A stretch of DNA of 46,050 bases from the NCBI GenBank assembly GCA_035285595.1, contig JAYKGV010000036.1, positions 1-46,050 on the forward strand. Reading direction: 5' to 3'. Under the pieces are notes generated by a model. That model did no database searches and was not told the origin of the DNA. It saw nothing but the letters and a program-made list of their open reading frames with translations. Each line of letters starts with the position of its first letter. Positions within the stretch are counted from its first letter, which is position 1. This stretch comes from VGJW01 sp035285595 (GTDB taxonomy: Bacteria > Cyanobacteriota > Sericytochromatia > S15B-MN24 > VGJW01). A program made the position numbers and the translations under genes. This document shows positions 1 through 7,652 of the stretch, piece by piece.

Positions 1-547
1 CCGCGTCCTTGAGCACGCCATAGAAATCGCGCAGCACATCACGCATCTGCCGCGCCAGCTCCGGCTGCTCCAGATGATCGAGGATCGGCTTGTCATACTC
101 GTCTACCAGCACCACCACGCGCTGGCCTCTGTGGGCGTGCAGGGCTTCGATGAGGTAGCGCAGGCGCCGGGCCAGGCCAGGTGGAGGCTGATAGGTCGGC
201 AGACTGGCTTCAAGGCCCCGCAACTGGTCTTCCACCATGCCGGCCAAACTCTCGGGTGCCCAGATCGCCGCTCCCCCGAAACTGATGCGGATCACGGGAT
301 ACCGCACCGACCAGTCCCATCGGTCCTCCGCCTCGAGACCCGCGAACAACTCACGGTTGCCCTCGAAAAGTTCCTTTAGCGTGTCGAGGAAAAGGCTCTT
401 CCCGAAGCGTCGGGGACGGGAGAGGAAGAAGCAATTTCCCGAGGCAACCAGTTCGACCGCCCATCCCGTCTTGTCGACGTAGTAGCAGCCCTCCTCGCGA
501 AGCTTGCGGAAGGTCTGGATGCCGATGGGCAACTTCTTGCGGGCCAT
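1..547 (-). CDS. AAA-ATPase-like / PD-(D/E)XK nuclease family protein, C-terminus outside window
   Basis: This open frame runs off the left edge, so only about 182 N-terminal residues are visible. It opens with the family hallmark KKLPIGIQTFRKLREEG, followed by YYVDKT. A modified Walker A (SRPRRFGKS, residues 43-51) and a Walker B (VVVLVDEYD, 144-152) follow. This is the AAA-ATPase-like family (PF09820), whose members usually carry a PD-(D/E)XK nuclease domain (DUF1703) at the C-terminus, which would lie beyond the window. These proteins are common, often multicopy and of unproven role. I chose the ATG at 547; an in-frame ATG at 556 would add three residues. The gene is transcribed away from the glutathione peroxidase gene, in the same direction. 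Confidence 0.85.
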   Translation of the reverse strand, partial: MARKKLPIGIQTFRKLREEGCYYVDKTGWAVELVASGNCFFLSRPRRFGKSLFLDTLKELFEGNRELFAGLEAEDRWDWSVRYPVIRISFGGAAIWAPESLAGMVEDQLRGLEASLPTYQPPPGLARRLRYLIEALHAHRGQRVVVLVDEYDKPILDHLEQPELARQMRDVLRDFYGVLKDA

Positions 548-646
548 CCCCCCCATCGTGGCCGAGGGGAGGATGGTACGCAAGTACACGTGATGGCAAG
601 CCTGAGGAGCGGCCGTTCGCCAGAACCGACCGCCGCAGGACGGCTG

Positions 647-1228
647 CTACAGTAGCGCCTCGATGTCCTTCGCGAGGCTGGAAGGTTCGCTCGACGAGCC
701 GTAGCGCGCGACGACCTTGCCCTTGCGGTCGACGAGAAACTTGCCGAAGTTCCAGCGGATGTCTCCGAGCTTGGCCTGCTTCAGCCAAACGTAGAGTGGA
801 TGGGTGTCCGACCCGTTCACGTCGATCTTGGCGAACATCGGGAAGGTCACACCGTATTCCCGGGTGCAGAACTTCGAGATCTCGGCCGCCGTGCCCGGCT
901 CTTGCCCCCCGAACTGATTGCACGGGAAACCCAGAACGGCAAGGCCGCGGGCACTATAGCGCTCGTGCAACTGCTGCAGACCTTCGTACTGCGGGGTGTA
1001 ACCGCACTGACTGGCCGTATTGACGAGCAACATGACCTTGCCTTTGTAGGGAGCCAACGTCGCGGGCTTGCCGGACAGCGACCGGAGCGGGATGTTCCAG
1101 GGCGCCTCGGCCTTGGCCACGTCGTGGACGGCACCGGAAGCGGAAACGGGCAGGGACGTCAGCCCCGCGAAAGCCATCAGCCCTGCGGCCACCCCCAGGG
1201 CAAGATAGGACAACTTCCGTACAGGCAT
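647..1228 (-). CDS. exported glutathione peroxidase family protein (thiol peroxidase type)
   Basis: It reduces hydroperoxides with thiol electrons, probably from thioredoxin rather than glutathione. The 193-residue protein starts with a Sec-type signal peptide (basic MPVRK, hydrophobic to about residue 25, cleavage near VSA-SG), so it should act in the periplasm. The peroxidatic residue is Cys75 in NTASQCGYT, not selenocysteine. Gln109 in FGGQEPG and Trp159-Asn160 in RWNFGKF complete the usual tetrad, and Cys121 sits where the resolving Cys of thioredoxin-dependent family members lies. A GGAGGG ribosome site precedes the ATG. It is divergent from ahpCF, forming a peroxide-defence cluster. Confidence 0.93.
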   Translation of the reverse strand: MPVRKLSYLALGVAAGLMAFAGLTSLPVSASGAVHDVAKAEAPWNIPLRSLSGKPATLAPYKGKVMLLVNTASQCGYTPQYEGLQQLHERYSARGLAVLGFPCNQFGGQEPGTAAEISKFCTREYGVTFPMFAKIDVNGSDTHPLYVWLKQAKLGDIRWNFGKFLVDRKGKVVARYGSSSEPSSLAKDIEALL

Positions 1229-1327
1229 CGCGTCAGTCCCTCCGATGACGAAGAATCGTCTAACTCATGTATACCACCTGAAACCAGACCCAAGCGTGTC
1301 CCCTTCGCCGGAGTGCAACCTCATTTC

Positions 1328-1342
1328 ATATTCAAAAACTAT
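1328..1342 (+). promoter_or_regulatory. possible OxyR-like half-site upstream of ahpC
   Basis: In the 209-nt gap between the peroxidase gene and ahpC lies ATA-12 nt-like spacing ending in CTAT. It matches 8 of the 10 fixed positions of the OxyR half-site ATAGnTnnnAnCTAT. A second half-site after a 7-nt spacer would be poor. The gap is locally AT-rich. No clear -35/-10 pair is seen. No oxyR gene lies in the window, so this is a weak suggestion. Confidence 0.2.
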
Positions 1343-1437
1343 CAGCGAGATGCGAACGATATCTTGGACAAATCGTCCATACGCACGGATGCTCCCCTCA
1401 CGGGGTCCGCACCCCCAGTACCGACAAGGAGCAACCG

Positions 1438-1998
1438 ATGTTCATCAACCAGCGTATCCCTGAATTCAAGGCCGAGGCCTATCATCAGGACGCCTTCCGG
1501 ACCGTCACCCACGGTGACCTGCTCGGCAAGTGGTCCGTCCTGTTCTTCTATCCTGCCGATTTCACCTTTGTCTGCCCCACCGAGCTGGCGGACCTGAACG
1601 ACCGCTACGCCGAATTGCAAGCCATGGGCGTCGAGGTCTACAGCGTCAGCACGGACACCCACTTCACCCACAAGGCCTGGCACGACACGTCCGAGACCAT
1701 CGGCAAGCTGGCCTACCCGATGCTGGCGGATCCGACCGGCCACCTGGCCCGGACCTTCGGGGTGTACATCGAGGATGCCGGTCTGGCGCGCCGAGGAACC
1801 TTCGTCGTGAATCCCGAAGGCCTGATCAAGATCATCGAGGTCACGGACGACGGCATCGGCCGCAACGCCGCCGAGCTTGTCCGCAAGATCCAGGCCGCCC
1901 AGTTCGTGGCGAACCACCCAGGCGAAGTGTGTCCGGCGAAGTGGACGCCCGGGGCCCAGACCCTGAAGCCCGGCCTCGACCTCGTCGGCAAGATCTAG
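1438..1998 (+). CDS. ahpC: alkyl hydroperoxide reductase subunit C (2-Cys peroxiredoxin)
   Basis: AhpC reduces H2O2, organic peroxides and peroxynitrite in the cytoplasm and is recycled by AhpF. The 186-residue length is typical. The peroxidatic Cys46 lies in FTFVCPTE and the resolving Cys165 in GEVCPAKW, so this is a typical 2-Cys enzyme of the AhpC/Prx1 class. The C-terminal extension needed for the intersubunit disulfide is present. An AAGGAG ribosome site lies about 8 nt before the ATG. ahpF follows after 12 nt, so both are co-transcribed. The divergent glutathione peroxidase strengthens the oxidative-stress context. Confidence 0.97.
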   Translation: MFINQRIPEFKAEAYHQDAFRTVTHGDLLGKWSVLFFYPADFTFVCPTELADLNDRYAELQAMGVEVYSVSTDTHFTHKAWHDTSETIGKLAYPMLADPTGHLARTFGVYIEDAGLARRGTFVVNPEGLIKIIEVTDDGIGRNAAELVRKIQAAQFVANHPGEVCPAKWTPGAQTLKPGLDLVGKI

Positions 1999-2010
1999 GA
2001 GGGTCCCCCC

Positions 2011-3558
2011 ATGCTTGATGCGGCCCTTCTGGATCAGCTTCGGCCCCTTCTCGCCGAGCTGCCCTTCCCGCTCACGCTCGTCGTCCGCCCCAGCTCCCAC
2101 GAGCGACAGCAGGACATGGTCATGCTCGCCAGGCAACTGGCGGGCGTGACTCCGGCAATTGACACCCGTATCGAAGGCGCGGAGGCCGTCGTCCCCACCC
2201 TCGACATCTTGCGGAACGACACGCCCACCGGCCTCACCTTCCGGGGCGTCCCCGGGGGCCATGAATTCACCTCGTTGGTCCTCGCCCTCCTGCTTGTCTC
2301 CGGCAAAGGCAGATTGCCCGACGCACGGACGGCCGCCAGGATTTCGCAACTGCGGGCGACGGCCCCACTTCGCACCTATGTCTCGCTCGACTGCACCAAC
2401 TGCCCCGACGTGGTGCAAGCCTTGAACACCTTGGCGACCCTCCATCCACACCTCACCCACGAGATGGTGGACGGCGCACTGGTGCCCGACGAGGTGGCTC
2501 GACTGGGAATAAAAGGCGTGCCGGCGGTGTTCGCGGGCGAACGCCTGATCCACTCGGGGCGTGCCACGTTCCTCGATCTGCTGTCCACCCTGGAACAGCA
2601 CCTGGGCACGGACGCCATCGCAGAGCCAGAGGACGTGGCCGAGCGTTATGACGTCGTGGTCATCGGCGGCGGACCAGCGGGAGCTTCCGCCGCCATCTAC
2701 ACGGCTCGCAAGGGCCTGCGGACGGCCCTCGTGGCCGAGCGCTTCGGCGGACAAGTCAGGGAGACCATGGGCATCGAGAACCTCATCGGCACTCCTCGTA
2801 CGGAAGGCAAGCGGCTCGCGGCCGATCTCGAGGCCCACGTCCGGAACTACGACATCACGCTGCTGGAGCACCGGCGCGTCGCGTCGCTCACACGCGGCGA
2901 ACACAAGGAGATCCTGCTGGAAGGGGGCGAACGCCTGCAGGCCGGGTCCGTCATCGTGGCGACCGGCGCCAAATGGCGCGAGCTCGAGGTTCCAGGCGAG
3001 AAGGAGTATCTGGGGCGCGGTGTGGCCTTCTGCCCGCACTGCGACGGCCCATTCTACAAAGACCGCCGGGTGGCGGTCGTCGGGGGCGGCAACTCGGGCG
3101 TCGAGGCCGCACTGGATCTGTCCGGCATCGTCCGCCACGTCACGGTCATGGAATTCAGCGACAGCCTGCGGGCCGATGCCGTGCTCCTCTCCAAGTTACA
3201 AGCCAAGGGCAATGTCACCATCCTGAACGGGGTACGGACCACGGCCATCCTGGGAGATGGCGAGAAGGTGACGGGCCTCGCGTACGAGGACCGGGCCACG
3301 GGCGACAAACGCTCGCTTGAATTGGACGGGGTCTTCGTGCAGATCGGGCTCGTTCCCAACAGCAGCTTTCTCGGGGATCTCGTCGAACGCAATCCACGGG
3401 GCGAAATCCTCGTCGATGACAAGGGACGAACCAGCGAGCCGGGGATCTATGCCGCCGGCGATGTCACGACCGTCCCCTTCAAGCAGATCGTGATTGCGAT
3501 GGGGGAGGGAGCGCGGGTGGCCTTGACCACATATGAGGATCTGGCACTGGGAGCCTAG
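2011..3558 (+). CDS. ahpF: alkyl hydroperoxide reductase subunit F
   Basis: A flavoenzyme that passes electrons from NADH to AhpC. The 515 residues match full-length AhpF. The N-terminal tandem thioredoxin-fold domain carries the redox pair Cys128/Cys131 in DCTNCPD. The thioredoxin-reductase-like part has an FAD-binding GGGPAGA (219-225), the active-site pair Cys341/Cys344 in FCPHCDGP and a dinucleotide-binding GGGNSGVEAA from residue 358. It ends with the FAD-contact segment YAAGDVTTVPFKQ. A GGAGGG ribosome site overlaps the end of ahpC. Nothing is missing. Confidence 0.97.
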   Translation: MLDAALLDQLRPLLAELPFPLTLVVRPSSHERQQDMVMLARQLAGVTPAIDTRIEGAEAVVPTLDILRNDTPTGLTFRGVPGGHEFTSLVLALLLVSGKGRLPDARTAARISQLRATAPLRTYVSLDCTNCPDVVQALNTLATLHPHLTHEMVDGALVPDEVARLGIKGVPAVFAGERLIHSGRATFLDLLSTLEQHLGTDAIAEPEDVAERYDVVVIGGGPAGASAAIYTARKGLRTALVAERFGGQVRETMGIENLIGTPRTEGKRLAADLEAHVRNYDITLLEHRRVASLTRGEHKEILLEGGERLQAGSVIVATGAKWRELEVPGEKEYLGRGVAFCPHCDGPFYKDRRVAVVGGGNSGVEAALDLSGIVRHVTVMEFSDSLRADAVLLSKLQAKGNVTILNGVRTTAILGDGEKVTGLAYEDRATGDKRSLELDGVFVQIGLVPNSSFLGDLVERNPRGEILVDDKGRTSEPGIYAAGDVTTVPFKQIVIAMGEGARVALTTYEDLALGA

Positions 3559-3568
3559 GCTTTAAACA

Positions 3569-3598
3569 TTTTTTTCTCGAGCCTTTGCCGAGAAAAAA
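3569..3598. terminator. AT-rich inverted repeat after ahpF (possible transcript end)
   Basis: Seven T then CTCG, a 9-nt loop, then CGAG and six A form a stem of up to ten base pairs just after the ahpF stop. The T run is in the 5' arm rather than after the stem, so it is not a textbook intrinsic terminator. It could still end or stabilise the ahpCF transcript. Confidence 0.4.
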
Positions 3599-3678
3599 GA
3601 AAAATACCCGCGTCCCGGGCGACAACTCTGAAGTCCCAGCGCGTCATCCTTCCGGAACACCACGGAGTGTAGCCTTCG

Positions 3679-4536
3679 ATGTTTGCTCCCTTGGCTCGGC
3701 TCTCCCGCCCCTTGCTGCCGACCGCGCGCGAGGCCGCTAATTCCCCCCGTCCTGCAGCCGTCGAGGCTGCGGCTACTGGGAAGGATCGCCTGCAATTCTC
3801 CTCCGGCATGCAATATCGCGGCCAGAGCGCGGGCCACCTGGTGCTCCAGACTGCGGAGGACCTCACGATCGCCCGAGCCCACGACATGAAACAAGTTGAA
3901 CCCACCTTCAGCCTCAAGAGCCACTATGAATCTCTGGCCCGCACGGGGGAGGAGGGTAGCCTCTTTCGGATGGGCGAAGCTCAGGTCGAGGCCCGGATCG
4001 AGGCCCAGGTCGGTCGTTATCTGAGCCTGCGAGAGAGCCTCTCCGGTCACGTGCCGGGGGCCGCACACGCATGGGCCGACACGACCCTCAAGACCCTCGA
4101 CATGGCCACCGGGAAGCCCATAAGACTCACGGACCTTTTCCCCGCCAAGGACATCCATGCCGCCCTGCTGCAGGATCCCATCATGCGCAAGGCCCTCGAA
4201 GGCGACCGTCCTGCCGATCTCGACAGTCTGATCAGCAAGGTCTCGGGCTATCGGGATCCCGACGGCGTCTATGCCTTGGAGTCGTCGCTGCTGGATCATT
4301 TCAGCCTGCATCGGCTGGAAGGTGGCAAGGTGGCTGTGCGTGTGGCCTTACCCTATGGTGTCGAGGTCTACCGTGGTCACCTGACACAACTTGAGCTGAA
4401 ACTCCCCGTCCCGCCCGGGCTCGCCGACGATCTGCGCCGCGCCGCGGACCGCAGTGCGGGGATTCTCGCACCCGAGGCTGAAAAAGTTCTCGCAGGCCGC
4501 TCGACCGTGATCGAGACCGAGCCGGGCTTGCCCTGA
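3679..4536 (+). CDS. DUF3298/RsiV-PdaC-like domain protein without signal peptide
   Basis: A 285-residue protein whose C-terminal half resembles the DUF3298 domain found in RsiV and PdaC. It has the typical TGKPIRLTDLF segment (144-154) and later a FSLHRLEGGKVAVRVALPYG-type strand pair. Such domains normally sit outside the membrane, but there is no signal peptide here. The first 45 residues are rich in Ala, Pro and Arg and contain DRLQFS at 36-41, a short motif shared with two other proteins in the window. A GGAG lies about 12 nt before the ATG. It is alone on its strand and converges on the next gene. Function is unknown; the domain assignment is by eye. Confidence 0.75.
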   Translation: MFAPLARLSRPLLPTAREAANSPRPAAVEAAATGKDRLQFSSGMQYRGQSAGHLVLQTAEDLTIARAHDMKQVEPTFSLKSHYESLARTGEEGSLFRMGEAQVEARIEAQVGRYLSLRESLSGHVPGAAHAWADTTLKTLDMATGKPIRLTDLFPAKDIHAALLQDPIMRKALEGDRPADLDSLISKVSGYRDPDGVYALESSLLDHFSLHRLEGGKVAVRVALPYGVEVYRGHLTQLELKLPVPPGLADDLRRAADRSAGILAPEAEKVLAGRSTVIETEPGLP

Positions 4537-4562
4537 AGCCCGGCGCTCTTCAGAGCGGGCTT
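4536..4562. terminator. terminator hairpin between convergent genes
   Basis: AAGCCC pairs with GGGCTT and GCTC with GAGC around a TTCA loop, leaving a 3-nt bulge. A short T-rich stretch follows on the plus strand. It overlaps the TGA of the plus gene and lies just after the minus gene's stop, so it may serve both directions. Confidence 0.5.
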
Positions 4563-4566
4563 TACT

Positions 4567-5721
4567 TCAGGCCGGCAAGCGCAAAGGCCTGAGCGCGCGG
4601 TCTGGCCCCTCGCCCCCGAATAGCGCATCCTTCATCCGGACGGCAAGGCGCTGCAGCCGCTCGGCCTGCGCGGCGGCGTGACGCCCCACCTTGCCCGCGT
4701 CCTCGGTCAAGCTCTGGGCGAGATCCCGTGAGACCGTGCCGGGATCTCGGGCCAAATCCCCAGCCCGGCGTCCTACACGTTTTGCCAGATCGACGGCAGC
4801 GACCCCGCCCTGCCGCAGCTCGGCGTGATTATCGGCCCCGAACTGAATGAGTTCGAGACCCAGGGAAGCCGTCTTGCAGGCGACGGACGCCAGCTGCCCC
4901 CCGGGCACCAGCATCAGGGCATGTCCGGTGAGGGCAAGACCATGCCGGGTCATCTCGACGCCACGACCGAGGGTAAGCCCCTCCTTGGAGATGTCGTCCA
5001 CGACCCGCGACAAGCCAAGCCCCCCGGCTGACAACCCAAGCACAGGGTTCATGCGGGCCACGACATTCGAGGCCACACCCGCCAATCGCAAGCCTGCCGT
5101 GGCGCCCGTCATCGCATCGAGCACGCCCGCGCCAAGACGATCCCATGTGCGCTTCTCAGACAAGCGCCCGGGCTCCCGGGCAAGATCGAGCATAAGGCCG
5201 GCGACCCCCACGGCCGCCATGCCGCCCCGCACCACATCAAGAGAGGCGGTCACCTTGCCGAGGCGGCTCAGACTTTCCACGGGGGCCATGCCGGGCCTGT
5301 AGCGCTCCCCTTTGGCACGTGCCTCGCGAAAGGCCGTCAGGTGTTCCCTGAGACCCTTGTTCTCAGAGAGCAGGTCGCGACCATTCTGGACACCCGAAGT
5401 CGCCAACTCGACGGAACGAGCCAACTCGGCCAGGCGAGCGCTTTCTGTCAGGCCGGCCCAAGCCGCCACTGCAGAGGCTCCCAGCCCCGCAACCGCGAAC
5501 TTCGACCTCGACTGCCGCGCAGCCTCAACGGCTTCGACCTTTTCCTTGAGGGCCTGAACTTCAGCGTGGGTCGCCGCAATCAGCTCCTCATCCAGAGCCG
5601 GCGACAACTCCAGCCTATCCGTGGCGAGGGAGGGTCCGGCTCCGCCACCCGCCTGGAGACCACGAGGTCCCGGCGAAGGAGCCTGAATCCCGCCGGTGGT
5701 TCCGGTCACACGTGTCGTCAT
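4567..5721 (-). CDS. unknown Ala-rich helical protein with hydrophobic centre
   Basis: I do not recognise a family. The 384-residue protein has a low-complexity N-terminus (Gly, Pro, Thr) with the motif DRLELS at 35-40. A likely coiled coil follows (ALKEKVEAVEAARQSR), then Ala/Gly/Leu-rich segments that could associate with membranes, then an amphipathic helical C-terminus with repeated Ala, Arg and Asp. No signal peptide is seen. I chose the ATG at 5721; a TTG at 5751 would add ten residues. It lies 42 nt after the SOUL gene and is probably the last gene of that leftward cluster. Confidence 0.65.
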   Translation of the reverse strand: MTTRVTGTTGGIQAPSPGPRGLQAGGGAGPSLATDRLELSPALDEELIAATHAEVQALKEKVEAVEAARQSRSKFAVAGLGASAVAAWAGLTESARLAELARSVELATSGVQNGRDLLSENKGLREHLTAFREARAKGERYRPGMAPVESLSRLGKVTASLDVVRGGMAAVGVAGLMLDLAREPGRLSEKRTWDRLGAGVLDAMTGATAGLRLAGVASNVVARMNPVLGLSAGGLGLSRVVDDISKEGLTLGRGVEMTRHGLALTGHALMLVPGGQLASVACKTASLGLELIQFGADNHAELRQGGVAAVDLAKRVGRRAGDLARDPGTVSRDLAQSLTEDAGKVGRHAAAQAERLQRLAVRMKDALFGGEGPDRALRPLRLPA

Positions 5722-5763
5722 GGCAACAGCGAGGTTTTCATACCCAGCCAAGCTACCGGCCCG

Positions 5764-6348
5764 TCACCCCTTGGGTACGGCCTGCGTTACGGGCAGCCAA
5801 ACTTCGTTACGCCGCAGGAACCAAATGCTGAACGGCTGGTTGTAGCGGGCCCAGCTGGCGGGGCCCACGGGCAGGAGACCATCAGCCGAGGCGGCCTCCC
5901 GCAAACGGGCTTCATGCTGGCGGAAGCCTCCTTCCGACCAAAATCCCGAGTAGCGCAGCACGGCCACGTCGCGGCCCGGAACTTCCCGCAAGGACACCCG
6001 CGCATCGAGGGGCAGGGGCAAATCGGCCAGACGCGCTCCCGGCGGCATCACGAACTGGATGCGATGCCGCCCCGTCTCGGGCTCCTGCACCACCGGCACC
6101 GTCATCGGCAGTTCACGCCCGACCGCAGGCTCCTGCACCACCGGTGCCGTCATGGGCAGGGCCTGACTTCCCGAAGCCGCACGATTCTGGCCACCGATGT
6201 AGCGCACGAGCGGCCGAAAGCCGCGGCTGCCCGCTTCTTCGAAAGGCCCCTCCACCAGCACCTCGGCCACCACATAGGGAGCATACCGACGTAATTCGTA
6301 GACCTGCGTGTGGCGCAAGACGTCGTAGGCAGGTTCAGACAGCGCCAT
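5764..6348 (-). CDS. SOUL family haem-binding protein
   Basis: The SOUL/HBP fold binds tetrapyrroles; bacterial members are poorly understood. The start YDVLRHTQVYELRRYAPYVVAEV is the family's opening strand, followed by the typical GFRPLVRYIGGQN and LPMTAPV. It ends with FSIWFLRRNEVWLPV. A 16-residue segment is duplicated in tandem (LPMTAPVVQEPAVGRE at 64-79 and LPMTVPVVQEPETGRH at 80-95), which lengthens a loop. The ATG at 6348 follows a GGAGGACGGGCCC leader. It sits 13 nt behind a small exported-protein gene in an apparent operon. There is no signal peptide, so it is presumably cytoplasmic. Confidence 0.88.
   Translation of the reverse strand: MALSEPAYDVLRHTQVYELRRYAPYVVAEVLVEGPFEEAGSRGFRPLVRYIGGQNRAASGSQALPMTAPVVQEPAVGRELPMTVPVVQEPETGRHRIQFVMPPGARLADLPLPLDARVSLREVPGRDVAVLRYSGFWSEGGFRQHEARLREAASADGLLPVGPASWARYNQPFSIWFLRRNEVWLPVTQAVPKG
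6064..6159. repeat. 48-bp tandem duplication inside the SOUL gene
   Basis: Two consecutive 48-bp units code for the two 16-residue copies described in the SOUL entry. They differ at a few positions and keep the reading frame. Confidence 0.85.
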
Positions 6349-6361
6349 GGGCCCGTCCTCC

Positions 6362-6760
6362 TCAGCGTCCCGGCGCAGGAGGCGCGCCTGCGGCACGACG
6401 CCACGAAAGCTTGCGGGTGAACCAGCCCTTGCGGATCGTCATCAGCAAATGCTCCGGAGGGTCCGACCGCAGCTCCATCGCAAGGTACTCGTTGCGCCGG
6501 GGGGCCAGCAACTCACCGGCCCAGACCCCCTTGTCCACGACCCAGCGAACATTACGGAAGAGATCTCGACCCACCAGCGCCGGTCGCGGCGCTTCCGTCA
6601 CCACCGCCGTGGCCGTATCGCCCTTGACGACCAAACGCACCACGACGTCCTCGTCGGGATGACGCCAGTCTCCGCCTATGCCGGCATCGCCCGCGCTCAC
6701 CCGCATCCCGGGCAGCATGACCCCCAGGACGACAAGCCCGCCGATCCAGACCTTGCGCAT
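6362..6760 (-). CDS. small exported protein of unknown function
   Basis: A 132-residue protein with a clear signal peptide (MRKVWIGGLVVLGVMLPGM, cleavage near VSA-GD). The mature part is a predicted beta-rich domain starting GGDWRHPDEDVVVRLVV. It resembles small periplasmic DUF2147-like domains in its opening but I cannot assign it firmly. It ends in a basic tail with Trp-Arg and Pro. Its ATG lies 4 nt after the DUF167 stop, so the two are translationally linked. I prefer this ATG to one ten codons upstream because the signal peptide begins here. Confidence 0.75.
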   Translation of the reverse strand: MRKVWIGGLVVLGVMLPGMRVSAGDAGIGGDWRHPDEDVVVRLVVKGDTATAVVTEAPRPALVGRDLFRNVRWVVDKGVWAGELLAPRRNEYLAMELRSDPPEHLLMTIRKGWFTRKLSWRRAAGAPPAPGR

Positions 6761-6764
6761 GACG

Positions 6765-7118
6765 TCATCCTTCCCCGACCGCGCCGGCACCTTGCAGCCA
6801 AGGTCTCAAGGCCTCACGGATCCTGGCCTCTCCCGCCTCAAGGACGAGCGTCTTGTCCAGCCCCTTGCCCCCCGCCACCATCGTCACCCGCGACACCGGC
6901 AGGCCGAGCGCTGCGGCCACGATAAGGGGACAAGCCCTGTTGGCCACTTGATCCACGGGCGCAGCACGCAACCACAGCGGCAAACGCGAACGATCCCCCT
7001 TGCGCCATGTCACTCCCAAGACGACCTCGCGATCCGCACGTGGCCGAACGCGCACGTCAAGCAACAGACCAGCTTCCGCCATCCGCAGGGGCCATACCTC
7101 CACACAGGCCTCAGGCAT
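6765..7118 (-). CDS. DUF167 (YggU-like) protein
   Basis: A 117-residue member of the DUF167 family. The visible pattern is LDVRVRPRADREVVLGV, then LWLRAAPVDQVAN (the family's R-APP-V-G-AN), a helix with LGLPVSRVTMVAGGKGLDKTLVL, and a closing helix. The usual Lys of the S-R-x-K segment is kept. The role of this family is not established. The start overlaps the DUF2237 gene by 8 nt, which points to co-translation. The conserved domain begins about 20 residues after the chosen ATG. Confidence 0.85.
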   Translation of the reverse strand: MPEACVEVWPLRMAEAGLLLDVRVRPRADREVVLGVTWRKGDRSRLPLWLRAAPVDQVANRACPLIVAAALGLPVSRVTMVAGGKGLDKTLVLEAGEARIREALRPWLQGAGAVGEG

Positions 7119-7494
7119 CGACGGCAAATCGCCGCAAATCTTCAAGGCGACAGAACTCGAGCGCCGCGAGGTGCGTGGCGGCGAGGCGCACCTGCGGAGC
7201 CATTCCCGCCTCGAAAGCCTCCTGCCACCTCGGGGCACACAAGCACCAGGAGTCGCCAGGCTTGAGCCCCGGAAACATGTGCTCGGGACGGGGAGTGCTC
7301 AGGTCATTGCCCGCAGCCTTGGAAAACGCCAGGAAATCGGCCGTCATCACCGCACACACGGCATGCACGCCGAAGTCGTCGCCATTGACCTCGCAGCAGC
7401 CGGTGCGGGTCCAGCCCGTTAGCGGATCGGTGCTGCACGACTGCAGCGGCTTGCCCAGCACGTTGATCTGGGTCGACGAAGGAGCTTGGGGCAT
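7111..7494 (-). CDS. DUF2237 family protein
   Basis: A 127-residue protein matching the DUF2237 family along its length: NVLGKPLQSCSTDPLTGWTR, GCCEV, GVHAVCAVMTADFLAFS, GNDLSTPRPEHMFPGLKPGD, WCLCAPRW and APQVRLAATHLAALEF. Several conserved Cys (CS, GCC, VCA, CLC) suggest a metal or redox site, but no function is proven. I chose ATG 7494 because the domain starts just after it. It is the first gene of the leftward cluster DUF2237-DUF167-exported protein-SOUL-unknown. It is divergent from the cysteine-peptidase-like gene, with 158 nt between. Confidence 0.88.
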   Translation of the reverse strand: MPQAPSSTQINVLGKPLQSCSTDPLTGWTRTGCCEVNGDDFGVHAVCAVMTADFLAFSKAAGNDLSTPRPEHMFPGLKPGDSWCLCAPRWQEAFEAGMAPQVRLAATHLAALEFCRLEDLRRFAVDA

Positions 7495-7652
7495 GAATAG
7501 GTACCTCGCGAGGCATCGGCAACCAGCAATGCCCATGGTGGACAGCTCCTGCTATTTCCGACAAGAGACCCCGCCTGCAACCCATCAAATGTTGATTAAA
7601 TGAATACCTTACGCTTTCCCAAAGCCAGAAAAACCCTCTAGGGAGGCCACGG

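Noticed and set aside
647..1228. Selenocysteine in the glutathione peroxidase
   Set aside because: The peroxidatic position is an ordinary Cys codon with no UGA in the frame.
1342..3138. Long minus-strand open frame of 598 codons
   Set aside because: It lies wholly antisense to ahpC-ahpF, shows no domain and is a by-product of high GC content.
3569..3598. Canonical rho-independent terminator
   Set aside because: The T run lies in the stem's 5' arm and no T tract follows the hairpin on either strand, so I list it only as a possible transcript end.
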